Below, piece after piece: positions 15,847 through 26,909 of a stretch of DNA of 64,000 nt. The DNA is from Nemopilema nomurai (taxonomy: Eukaryota; Cnidaria; Scyphozoa; Rhizostomeae; Rhizostomatidae). Made by a program: the position numbers and the translations under genes. Position 1 is the first letter of the stretch. Each line of letters opens with the position of its first letter. The DNA is taken from positions 124,001-188,000 of the forward strand of contig PEDN01001374.1 of assembly GCA_003864495.1 (NCBI GenBank), read 5' to 3'. The notes beneath the pieces were generated by a model. That model saw only the letters and a program-made list of their open reading frames with translations, ran no database searches and had not been told where the DNA came from.

Positions 15847-16159
15847 GGTCTCCATGTAAACCGAGACCCAGACCTACATAGAACATAGTTTTATAAAGTT
15901 CTTATTCTTCCTAAATCAATATTTACTCTGGTGTAATATTTCTTCTATTGTAGCATATTTCAAACCCCTGCGGTGGCGTCTCAAAATCACGTTAATTTTC
16001 TATGCTTACCATTTCTCTGGTTAACTAGAAGCAACTAGGTTTGCTTTCGCAGTTCTATTTTGAACATCGTCTTGGTGCGAAATTCTTCTTGTAGGAGAGG
16101 AATCAAAGGACAAGGAACACGGGGGCAAATGATGTTTGCTGGGCGAGAACTCCACCTGA

Positions 16160-16475
16160 TGTAGGCTGCACCGGGAAAGGTGATGCTCTGAAAACCAAAG
16201 CTGATGCAAGCTGAACCGGGAGAAGTGATGCTCTGAAAACCAAAGCTGATGCAAGCTGAACCGGGAGAAGTGATGCTCTGAAAACAAAAGCTGATGCAAG
16301 CTGAACCGGGAGAAGTGATGCTCTGAAAACCAAAGCTGATGCAAGCTGAACCGGGGGAAGTGATGCTCTGAAAACAAAGCTGATGCAAGCTGAACCGGGG
16401 GAAGTGATGCTCTGAAAACAAAAGCTGATGCAAGCTGAACCGGGGGAAGTGATGCTCTGAAAACAAAAGCTGATG
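16160..16475 (+). repeat. Minisatellite, 45-bp unit
   Basis: About seven copies of a unit starting AAAACCAAAGCTGATGCAAG and ending GTGATGCTCTG, with one-base length changes between some copies. Because 45 is divisible by 3, long open frames run through it on the minus strand (16021-16538); these are repeat artefacts. Confidence 0.95.
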
Positions 16476-17815
16476 CATTTCCGAGTAAATTGAATAACTG
16501 TATAGCTCAATTTGACAACCAAATTTGACTTTCCTCATATCTTTCCCAACGCACCCTTGTGCTTTTATTTCTCCTGCTGAATTCTAATTAAGCTAAAATC
16601 CCATCTCCAACATAAAATTTTAGCTAAAACAACTTATCCGCTTTTGCATAAGATTTCGATTTCCGTAAAGAAAATCGCCAAAAGCGGGATACTAGTGTTC
16701 ATTTAAAAACACGAAAAAGATCTTTTTATCCATATTTTTAAGCAAAATCGCAGATGAGGAAAGTTTACGGTCAGTTGAGTTGAATGATACAGCGTCGCCT
16801 GCATAAGTGCGGGAAATAAAGAGCCAGTCCTCTGAGCGATTATGGTCACGTGACTGTAATGAAAGGCAATGGTTAAACCTCGTGTGCTGTTGTTTCGATA
16901 CTCTTTTTTTCTCACCTTTTGCAGGACAAAGTTTTATTAGGTATTCTAAATTCTTATTCCTAAATTGCTAGTTGTCAATTTTTTCTACATTTTTCTCAAG
17001 AGCAACAAATTATGATATAACATTTGTTCTTCTATATTGATTGTTTCTATCTTAATCTTACTTCATTTGGCCATAATATCATTCATGTATAAACCAGTGC
17101 CCAATTTAAGCAAAGCTTCTTTTGTCAAAGAAAAGCTTGTTTGTCAAAGATTGCGAAGTGTTCGACTTTACTTTCAGTGTTGACCGTTGCGTTTCGTGGA
17201 ACCTGAGTAACAAAGTGAGTCGCTAGGGAGTAGTCGTTGTCATGGCAATTGCGAGTGAATCTTTCTTAACGCTATTAGAGTGAGGGTAAGACAACTTGAA
17301 GTGGATTTCTTTTGTGAGCCGAACTTCTTTTCAGTTGCAACATTTTTCAACACACTTGAGCCAAAACATCTTAATGTATCGGGAATATAGGGGAGAGTTG
17401 TTGTTGCTTGATGGGTGTATGTGTAGGGAATCGGCCGGCGACAATTTGCGTTCAGAGAGTAATCCATTGGGTACACGTGATCAAAAGCTGCTTCTGCCAA
17501 GAGTCAAATCGATTAAGGAACCAAAATATTGGTGATACATCAGAACTTCCCAATAAAATATCTAATGAAGGAATGTTTGCTAGCTCATATCTTTCTGGCA
17601 CTCGTTATGAGAATTTGACACATGCTACACAGTTACCTAACTACCTTGGATACCAGATTCACTATATAAAAAATAGAGGTAATTATTAGACATATAGTGA
17701 GTCTGGTACCCAGGGTATAACCTAACATACGTTAAAATCACTTTTGGTAAAAATTTGATAATCAAACATCCGCCCGTCACATTGAGTAGCAATTGGTTGA
17801 AGGTTTATATTTCAG

Positions 17816-18172
17816 ACAGAATTCTGACAGGTTTATGTTGGAGGGCAAAATAGTTTGTTGCGAATGCTTCATAGGCTATACCCTTAAAAGGGGAGAGGAA
17901 CGCAAGGCGCAGTCATCATCCAAGATCCTAAGGCCTTTTCAGAATCATCCAGCACCAACAAGGTTCGGCTACAAGTTCTCTTTTGCGGAAGGAAAAGGCG
18001 ACATTCCCAGCAAGACTTCCTTTGATAGGTAAATGCTTGTCAGTGTGAACCAATCACATCTGCTCCTGATGACATTAGCAGTCACGTGGCATGTTAAGCG
18101 TATGTCGCACTTGTTCGGAATTTGTTTCAGATTGAAGTCCTGTGCTTGGGGAAAAGCACTGTTCGAAAACAA
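17816..18172 (+). CDS. Putative internal exons of an unrecognised gene
   Basis: Two consecutive exon-like blocks have good splice signals and agreeing phase: 17816-18027 (acceptor tttcag, donor gtaaat, phase 2 out) and about 18131-18174 (acceptor gtttcag, donor gtaaag). They read FQNHPAPTRFGYKFSFAEGK ... SKTSFDR-LKSCAWGKALFENK, giving a basic, soluble-looking peptide. A third block at about 18256 either ends quickly (DTILGECERF then stop) or, in another phase, stays open to 18427. The upstream exon was not found; open frames at 17371-17535 and 17530-17690 do not join in phase. I do not recognise the family. Confidence 0.35.
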
Positions 18173-18429
18173 AGGTAAAGTGTCTGTTAATTCTTACTAT
18201 TTGATCTTTACAAAGAATTTCCTTGCATTTACCCTGCTTTTTTATAAACGTAGACACTATTTTGGGTGAATGCGAACGATTTTGAGTCCAGTTATGTGGT
18301 CCAGCCGCTGAGTCATTCGAAATCGTTTGCCTGGCTATCTTCGCAGGGCAAGCTTAACCAAAACAAGTTTGATCAAATTTTTGAATTGGTTGATTTACGC
18401 CATTTTGTTGATCCGTGGAGTTGGTAAGT

Positions 18430-21181
18430 CAGGCAAATCCTCATTGATTTCTTGATTCGCTACAAGCATACCCCTTAGTGCTTGCGAAAGTGGACTGTAA
18501 ACTGAAGAAGGCCCTCCAAGAGTAAGGACTTTGAAAGGAGAGCCGAGAATGGAGGGTTCCCTATGGACTGTAAAGCGTGGTTACATTATATCCGTAACGA
18601 CACATCATTCATTACATGCAGAGGCACAAATAACAGACACTGCAGCCATGTTTTCATACAACAACATCTGTAACCAACCCAATATCCAATAATGAAGCAT
18701 TCTTGTGCCAACACTGATGCACCACCCATGCATTGCTCTTGCAAAGTCAGGTGACTGCGAGGGATTCGGCTATTAGAGGTGTGTAATTTGATTCGGGGAT
18801 CCAAGTGTTTTTCATTTTCTTAACCAAATAAAACCACGTTCCTGTCAGCGCTAAATTCATGCATTTGGTAAGGAAGAAAATAGGTTTGACGTTTGATTTA
18901 GAACTTTCGATTAGCGATGTATTTTCGCAAACCAAGTGTTTTCTCGAGCTACAAGCTGTCTTCCTGTTTCAGCAAAGAAACCCAAAAGGACAGAACGCAT
19001 TAAACAATTCAACCCACGCACAGAATTGGTCTGCTTTATGAGATCTAATTTCAAAGTGCTCTCTGTGATTTCAAAGTTAAGACCCCGGAAGACCGCGGCA
19101 CATAACGCACAAATCACAGCGGTACTTTGGGGGTAATATAACTTTGTAAACATTTCATTCGTTTACAGTTTCAAGTTTCTTGACTCATTGCCTTCAGTCT
19201 TTCTATTTGCATCTAAATTCAAAAGGACTTTTTGTGACAGTTTTCCGATCTACTTTTTCGCAGACGACCTAGGCTCAAATTCTCTCAATGATTGTTCCTT
19301 TTAGTGCCTAAATTAAAAGAGCACAGTCCCACAGTCGCATAGCTTTAATGACTGACAAGCAACTCTGTATAATTTTCAAGTTGTCAATTTTGTCAAAGCT
19401 GATCAACTTGTTCCTATGAACACCGCAAAGAGCTTGAATAGAGGCCAACCAACGCCCCTTCCGCAATCTTGTCGTTAGCTTTCCCTGAGGCAAACGATTG
19501 CAGGAGATGACCGGTCTATTCAAACCTCTTGTTAAATTTGAGAAAATCCTTCTTGCAGTATTGAGCTATTCTTAAAGGGCCTCTCCAGCCCACTTTTGCA
19601 CTTGCATTTTGTTGGCTAATCTAAAGGAGTTGAACCCACTGATCACGAATTCGTTATTTGTTTTTCGATATTTTTTACAGTTTGTGAGATGTAAGCTCTT
19701 GCATTTCGATAATTGAATTGAATTAACCGACAAAAAATTTTCGATTTGGTGACACTGTGACGCAATTTTGACGTCACTGTGCATTTCGTTAGTCTCGCCT
19801 CAAACTGAATCAAACGACGGCGATTCGCAAATTGAACACTGCAAGTGATTGTACTCTCCATCTGTAGCCAGTTCTACTCGACCGGCTTTTAGTTTGAGCA
19901 TTTCAGACACCAATTCTGAAGCCTTTAGTTGTTAATCGTTTCTGGAGAACAACTGAAGTGTCAATTTCAATTAATTATACGCGAGGGAAGAGCTGGAATA
20001 GGAGGCCATTGCTTTGTGGGCCTACACAGGTGATCAAAATAGATTTCGTGACACAGCATGGACACATTCCGACCCGCAGACTAGAATGATTGTACTCCTT
20101 CACGTTTCGGTGGAAGGTATACGAAATTCATGGCGAACGAGAGCCGCACATTGTGACGTCATAATGTCACCAAACTGATTCTGCTTTTGTCGTTTTTTTC
20201 TCGGAAAGGAGCAACTTTAAAGCCTTATAACTGCTAAACTAATTGGAATTTTGCAAAAACAACGATTTTGCCATAATACACGCACCAGATGCTAACTTTT
20301 TAGTCAATGAAAAAAAATTTTTTTGGCTGGAAATTTTTAAGTTTGGTGCACTTGTGTTGTTATATTTACTACTACGTGTACCATTTTCTATACTAATTTT
20401 CTATACGCTTTCATTGATCTTGGGAGCATTACTACTTCAGAACTTGAGATACTGTCCTCAAGTTCTACATACTTGGAGAAGTAGTCAATCACTTAAAATC
20501 TCTGCTCGTCGGTTATGGACACTCTCCAACCAGCACTTCAAACATCATAAATATTGCAAATCCTATGGTTATAAATATTGAAAATCTCCACATACTGGTT
20601 GACATTGTGAATCTTTTGCAATGTAGGACATTAATGGAATGTACCTTGCATGGTAGTTGTTCGTTTCTAGACTGCATTCTGCACGTGTACTCTGTTGCAG
20701 CTATTTGTAAGCTGAGTTAGAATTCAAGACGTAAAATGCACAATTTGTTCTAGAGTAATTTGCCTGTCGTCCATGTTTCAAATGCTAGCACTCAGAATTC
20801 GAAAGTGGCAAGTGTGCGTATATGGCGTCAACAAATGGCCATCCTTCAAAAGCTGATAAATAGAGAAACATGATCTATGGTTTATAAGTCTCTTAACTCT
20901 CTTGCACCTAAATACCACGGTGATCTTTTCGTGAGATCCTCCGGGGTACATCCAAGAAAGAAACTCTAAAACAGACCTTGCAATACCCTTGTTGAGAACA
21001 GTCAATGGCCAGAAATCCTTTGCGTATGGTGGGGCCTGATTTGGATACAAAGATGGCTCCCTCAATCAATGCCTTCAGGTCCAAACTCAAGCAAAAATAA
21101 TATTTGTCCTATATGTATATATATATTTATATCTTGCGCACATTTGTAATTTTATACATCTTTAATTTAGCTATGTTAAAG
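18430..21181. other. Gene-free stretch between the two SelP-like genes
   Basis: No supported gene. A weak inverted pair, GTGACACTGTGACG near 19748 and CGTCATAATGTCAC near 20157, suggests a diverged MITE of about 420 bp. The 112-residue open frame at 20243-20581 is hydrophobic but matches nothing I know and has no coding context. Confidence 0.4.
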
Positions 21182-21345
21182 TACCGTAAGCCCCCCTCCC
21201 CTCGAATAAGCCCCCATCCTAGAACTACAAACTTTAAATAAGCCCCCCCCTCGAATAAGCCCCCCCTCGATTTGTAGATTTTTGACTCCTGAGGTTGCCT
21301 TTGACATTTTAGTGAATTGTTTTCCTGGGCAAATAATTTTAAAAT
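21182..21345 (-). mobile_element. Truncated family-A MITE, inverted relative to 9312-9670
   Basis: It begins TACCGTAAGCCCCCC and matches the inverse of the right half of the 9312-9670 element through CTACAAA..TTTAAATAAGCC and GACTCCTGAGGTTGCCTTTG. The other terminal repeat is absent. It lies about 250 bp upstream of the first coding exon of the Sec SelP-like gene. Confidence 0.75.
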
Positions 21346-21598
21346 GAAATAAAATGAAAGGAAATGAAATGAAACAAATGACGTGCAACTTGTTGCAAGC
21401 ATGGGCAACTTGTTGTGGTCAATTCCTTCTGAATGCGCATCATACTTGCACGGAACATCAAGCACGAAAAGGCGCCTGGGGGGAAGGGGGATGTGCTGGC
21501 TATCATGTAGTTTCCAGATGTGCCACTGCCCCTTATGCACTCGCCCGTTGATCATTGATATTAGTTCAAACCTATTTTTTCTGTTTCTTGCAGCTTTG

Positions 21599-24442
21599 AT
21601 GAAACTTTGCCTTGCTGTGGCGGGCTTGACCTGCCTGCTGGCCTTCGCCACTGCGGAGGATGCAAAGGGACGCGTCCAGTGCCAGCAGCCGCCGGTTTGG
21701 AAAGTTAATGGCGTCGACCCGATGGCTGAAGCCCGTGGCAGTGTCGTCGTGTTGACGCTGCTCAAGGCCACCTGAGGCTACTGCCGTCTGCAAGCCAGCC
21801 TTCTCATGGAGTTGAAGTCAAGGCTGCAGAAGAGGTACGCCTGATTCATCCAAGTTTGTTCTCCCATTCACCACAAACAGCGGTCCTTCTTTTCTTTAAG
21901 CATGCTAACATTTGTTTGCAGAAGTCTGATTAAGCACATAGGCCATGAACTAAAACTGCTCCACGATGGCACGAATTTAAACGAGCCTCTGTTAGCCAGT
22001 TGTTGAGTTATACTTTAAAATATGAAGCTTCCAATAAATCTTTTGCATTAAGGTAAGTTGCCTGTAGGCCGAATGGAATGTCACTTGTAAAGAGCCAGAC
22101 AGACTGAAAATTCTACAGCACAAAATATATATTTTATAAACTCTATCCACTTGATCATTGCATACTAATAAATTGGAATAAATGAATAAATTTGAAAGCG
22201 TCGATCTGATGTAAGTTAATTTCATCGTTTATACAGCGGTTTTATAGATGTGACATATATGGTTGTTAATATGGCTGAGTCCGTCAAACAAATTGGCCTG
22301 CTAGAAAGCATCGTTGATTTTGAAGTTTATCAAGACACCAATGGGTCGATTTGGAAGATGCTCAATGGAAGCAAAGATGATTTCTACATCTATGACTTCT
22401 GTGGGAAGCTTAGTGAATATATCCCAAAAGACCGAAGCTACCTCAGGAGAGACGATGTTAAGTGAGTTGTTTTTGCATTATTTGACCCGGAGTGGGTGTT
22501 TCTGTGTCACAATGCCCCACGCGGCCTGCTGACGTTTCTACAATACGAATTCTTGGTCAATGCTAGTGCACTGCACGTTCTGGTCTCCCCTTTAGCATGC
22601 TTAGCTTATGGAATACATTTATGTGCGTCATCAAAGTGTTGACACCTTGTATCGTGTTTGACTATTGAACTTTTTATCGAGTAGTTGTCGTATATCCTTC
22701 GCATTGCTTGTCTTTCAGGAATGCCATCCTCAACACATACAACCAAGATCATAAATGTGGTCAATGTCGTGAAAGGCCCAAAGGTACCCTAACCCTAATC
22801 CTGACCCCACCCCCACGGTCCACGTCACTCTCATGATCTCTGTTTTCTCGCCATAGTCGTACCTTTTATTCGAATCTAGAATGAATCTAAATCTGAAACC
22901 TTGCTAGAAAAAGTTTGCCTTTGTTATGATTAATCTTATACTGCAACATTGGTTTCTCATTTTGCCCAACATTACCAAGAGTGACAGTAAAGTAAAATAG
23001 TAGGGATGTTACCTTAATTTACCTTTGCCAGGGCATTTTAATGTAGTTTATATGCGGTTTTATCTACAATGGGTGCCAAAAGTCCGTGGAACACCTCAGT
23101 TTTTTCTCGTGTTTTGCTTTTTTCACTTATCTGATGCACCAATAGCCGTTAAGCCTCTCATGCCCCTCAAAGTAATGTTTCTAACAAATAACAGTATCCT
23201 GTCAATCTGGCAAAAAGATTGGGTGCAAAAATGTCGCTTAGTTCGGCAGAGGGATAGGTGGACGCGAGTCAAAGAATTGTTGTAATTGTTCCAGCACTTT
23301 TGGCAGAAATGTAGACTCTTCCTTGAATTCACCTTATTGAACAATTGTTTCCTTGTGTAGTGCTATAATCAACATGATTGTTTACATTCAGAAAAGAAGA
23401 GAATCCTGCAGAAAGAAGAAAAGGAAACGGAGCCGTGTCTAAACTTGCCATTGTTTGATGCATTGTGTCCTTCGTGGGCGAAGAGAGGGCTTTGCATAAA
23501 GGGAAGCAAGCATAACAGATTCATGGAGAATTATTGTCGCAGAACTTGCAACTTTTGCAAAGGTATTTCATTCAGTATGAAGGCAACTCTAGACAAAGTA
23601 TTTGCTTATGATGTTCCCAGGTGCTAGTATAGTGCGGAACATGAAAGAAACTGTGATTTGGGGAATTTAATGAATTATAGTGATGGGAAAAAGAGAAAGC
23701 TAAAAAAATAGTTGTGGAAGGAAGAATGTAAGAAGAGAAGTAAGGGAGAGGCAGGGAGATGAAAGTGGGATAAACCAGTTAGAGAAAAAAAGGGAATATT
23801 ATTGAAAGAAAGTAAAGAAGGCAAACATAAAAGAATGTGCATGAGGATATGTGACAAGGTTGGGGGGGGGGGGTGAGAACTGTCAAAAACAAAACATCAA
23901 GAAAGGCAAAAAGGGAAAGTTGTAAGAAGAGAAAATAAATGAAACAATGAGATGACAAAGGGTAATGCTTTTAAGGAAACTCGAGGGAAAAAAGGAAGAA
24001 AGCAAGTACCGACACGAGACATTTAACGACCAATTGACCATCTTAAGGATAGGGTATTTCAATCCTTCAAATCAGATATAATGTAGATGAAAGATGAATG
24101 GTTTAGGGCCAGCTTCATTCGTTAACAAGCTTTTAAGGTTAGAGCCCACAAGATTCATGCATGAGCCACTCTTTGTTGAAACAGAATTTCCAAAACTGTT
24201 TCAACGCCACTTTGAGATTAATTGCATGTCCAACACCCACACCGATTACTCGTTCGATTGAGAAAAACCTAAATTGTCTAGTCTATGGCCTTTGAAAATT
24301 TTTGGGAATAATCAGGTGATCATCATTTTTAAATTGGACAATGAGCCTTTTACACTAACGAGACAGTAGATGAGAGGAATTTTGATATTTGAACCATTTA
24401 TAATTACGACTTGTTCTTCTAGAACACAAGGAAGGTCATTAA
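21599..24442 (+). CDS. Selenoprotein: SelP thioredoxin-like domain (UGYC) fused to an ShKT domain
   Basis: Predicted secreted selenoprotein. Exons: 21599-21834, 22237-22461, 22719-22783, 23392-23562 and 24423-24442; every junction agrees in phase, giving 238 residues with TGA 21773-21775 read as selenocysteine. Order: signal peptide MKLCLAVAGLTCLLAFATA; SelP opening CQQPPVWKVNG; strand VVVLTLLKAT; redox motif U-G-Y-C; QASLLMELKSRL; VTYMVVNMAES; the SelP hallmark MLNGSKDDFYIYDFCGKLSE; a CGQC pair; a short Lys/Glu linker; then a six-cysteine ShKT domain in exon 4 ending MENYCRRTCNFCK. The tail is EHKEGH. If exon 4 is not spliced it instead ends at the TAG 23625-23627. A 5' UTR acceptor ends at 21593. 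The tandem paralogue at 14893 has Cys at the same site. A SECIS-like hairpin lies 113 nt after the predicted stop. Substrate and role are unknown; family logic suggests thiol redox activity outside the cell. Confidence 0.85.
21773..21775 (+). other. In-frame TGA, predicted selenocysteine codon
   Basis: The frame stays open and conserved on both sides (LLKAT before, GYCRLQASLLMEL after). The position is the redox-active Sec of SelP and the Cys of the tandem paralogue. Confidence 0.85.
23431..23562 (+). other. ShKT domain segment of the selenoprotein
   Basis: One exon encodes six cysteines spaced as in the ShKT family: EPC, ALC, GLC, NYC, RTC and NFC, with the typical W-x3-G between Cys2 and Cys3 and M-E-N before Cys4. 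ShKT domains occur in cnidarian potassium-channel toxins and also in many secreted enzymes, where they are accessory modules. Here it follows a SelP domain, so a toxin role should not be assumed. Confidence 0.85.
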
Positions 24443-24544
24443 AGGCGACGAATTGGAACTCATTTGTAATCAGAAACTTTTTAACTGAATTCTACAGACG
24501 TTTATACATATGAATTGTTTTGACTTATTGTATTTGTAAGTTTT

Positions 24545-24600
24545 GGCTGCAATTATGAAACCCCTTTGTGAAACCTGGCAAAGGGTTTGAAAGATATGTG
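24545..24600 (+). promoter_or_regulatory. Candidate SECIS element (selenocysteine insertion hairpin)
   Basis: ATGA at 24555-24558 and GA at 24589-24590 can form the tandem G.A quartet. Between them, AACCCCTTTG (24559-24568) pairs with CAAAGGGTTT (24579-24588) except for one C-U mismatch. The 10-base apical loop (24569-24578) begins TGAAACC and so carries the required AA. Distance from quartet to the loop adenines is 12 nt, as in eukaryotic SECIS. Helix I below the quartet is weak by eye. It sits in the predicted 3' UTR of the UGA-containing gene. Confidence 0.75.
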
Positions 24601-24844
24601 CACTCAAGATTTAAAGCATGACTATGATATTTGTCAATTTATTGTTCATTTTCTCCAATTGATTTGTTGAACTTATTAATTGAGGTTGTTCTTTAATGCG
24701 CTTTCGACTGTTTTGAAGCACACGAAAGGAGGCAGGTAAGAAGACAATGAAGTGATAAGAATATTCGTGATCCAAGGCTTGAGTTGAACGAGGGGTTGTT
24801 AAGCCTGATCAGCTTTGCCTCGCGTCTCCCTGCAATCCCCCTGC

Positions 24845-25748
24845 AATTTCGTATTCTTCTGGTTGGCACTGCCTATTCAGGTCCCCCCCCCCATGACGGG
24901 AGCCAGGGGCTTTTCTCGTTTTATTGGAGGTCCTACAATTAGAGGAGCGGCGAAAATTTACGGCTGCTGGCATTTCTCGAACTTGCAGAGAACAGAATCA
25001 CTTTTTTTACTTTTGAGCAGCATTCTTCAAGTTATATTCATTCTTCATAATATTAGCAAGATTCAGGCGTTGTAGAGGATGAGAGTTTAGTCGTTGGTTC
25101 ACTCTTGAAATGAAATGAGAACGTTTGAGTTCATATAGCCCATGCAATTGATGGGCCACAGTTAATGGTCCCACATTTCAAAGACTATCAAAAATGAAAT
25201 GAAAAAGCATTCGAAGTGCAGATGCTTTTCTAAAGTGCAAGTATATGTTTGATTCCAGTCCCGATAAATTGATTATGAAAATTAGAAACCACTTCTAATT
25301 TCGTATTCTTCTGGTTGGCACTGCCTATTCAGGTCCCCCCCCCCATGACGGGAGCCAGGGGCTTTTCTCGTTTTATTGGAGGTCCTACAATTAGAGGAGC
25401 TGCGAAAATTTACGGCTGCTGACATTTCTCGAACTTGCAGAGAACAGAATCACTTTTTTTACTTTTGAGCAGCATTCTTCAAGTTATATTCATTCTTCAT
25501 AATATTAGCAAGATTCAGGCGTTGTAGAGGATGAGAGTTTAGTCGTTGGTTCACTCTTGAAATGAAATGAGAACGTTTGAGTTCATATAGCCCATGCAAT
25601 TGATGGGCCACAGTTAATGGTCCCACATTTCAAAGACTATCAAAAATGAAATGAAAAAGCATTCGAAGTGCAGATGCTTTTCTAAAGTGCAAGTATATGT
25701 TTGATTCCAGTCCCGATAAATTGATTATGAAAATTAGAAACCACTTCT
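24845..25748 (+). repeat. Recent tandem duplication, 452-bp unit
   Basis: Unit 1 starts at 24845 and unit 2 at 25297 (both AATTTCGTATTCTTCTGGTT). They are nearly identical, including a ten-C run, with only a few substitutions (for example GGAGCGGCG versus GGAGCTGCG). No coding content. The duplication is young. Confidence 0.9.
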
Positions 25749-26909
25749 CTGTTTGCTAAATTTCTACACTCGACCGACGATCTTTTTGGTGAAAATATCT
25801 CCCTATAGCTAGACGTGTATCAAACTTTGATGTTAGGGCATAATTCCTGCAATAAGGGTCTACTTTTTAGAAACACGTTTCTCAGCAATCACACTGTAAT
25901 GTGTTACAATGGCAGACAGCATACTTGGTACAAGAAATAATCCAAAAAGTTAACACAAGATGAATGTTGACATCAGGAAAGCGAGATTAACATTTATGCC
26001 ATCGTCTTTTCTCGTACTAAGTTGGCTTTGAGCTTTTTCCCTTTCCCTCTAGCCAAGTTTCGATGTTCTGACAAAATGTCCATGTGCTTCTAGTTACCTT
26101 TAAAATAATGTAGTATATCCAAAGACACTCTACTGAAATGGTTGTGGAACGTAAATTCTGGTTGATAGAAAAATCCTTCATGCACAACAATGATAATTTT
26201 AAGGTTCTTTTTTCCAAGGACTCGAGTCCTATGCTGAAGAATGCCAATATACACCCTCATTTAGTTTTGATCCCATAAGTTTCTTCAGTTGAGAGTTTTC
26301 GGCTGCTAACGGCTACCGATTCATGTATGAAGCCACTGCCCTGAAAAATTCTAACAGGGCAGTTGCATGTTTTCCTAAGAATTTCACAAAATGGTAGTGG
26401 CAAGCAAGATACTATTGTCTGGGGTCAAAATATCGGGGGCAAAGTCGAGGGACCTGATAGCAATTGCCCCCCAATTAGTATGATGAAAAAGCCCTGTGAT
26501 TTTCTTCAACTTCTATTTAAAAATAATAAATCTTCGTATCAATTAGAGTGGTCAATCTTTTTATATATATATACAGCATCATGACCCCTTTAAACAAAGT
26601 CAGTTGGAATTTAGGACCAATATTTGGTCAAATGCTATGTTCAGTTCATTTAAATTCAGTTCGATAAACCAGTATCTGAGTGGAATATCACTGGTTTTAT
26701 TTAGATGAAGAAGTCAATTTTATGGTATTGGTGGCCTTAAGTAAAACAATTGCAAATGAGGGATGTGACTTAGAGGGCAAGATAGATATATTTGTACACC
26801 CCGGCAGGCACTTACAGAATCTTTGCCAACCGAGGCTCGAAGCTCCACGTTCTAGTCCCCTGTGGTTGATTGGCGCGAACGAAAAGCACCAGGCAAGATT
26901 GAAAAGAAA
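25749..26909. other. Upstream region of ORC1
   Basis: No exon is supported. The ORC1 promoter and 5' UTR should lie near 26600-26909. Open frames here have no motif. Confidence 0.4.

Noticed and set aside
16021..16538. Three overlapping minus-strand open frames as a repeat protein
   Set aside because: They are produced by a 45-bp minisatellite that keeps all three frames open; no start, splice or family support.
20243..20581. 112-codon hydrophobic frame as a small membrane protein
   Set aside because: Low-complexity AT-rich sequence, no homologue recognised, no splice or promoter context.
21773..21775. TGA read as a nonsense mutation making the second SelP-like gene a pseudogene
   Set aside because: Conserved sequence, splice sites and phase continue for four more exons, the site is exactly the Sec position of SelP, and a SECIS-like hairpin follows.
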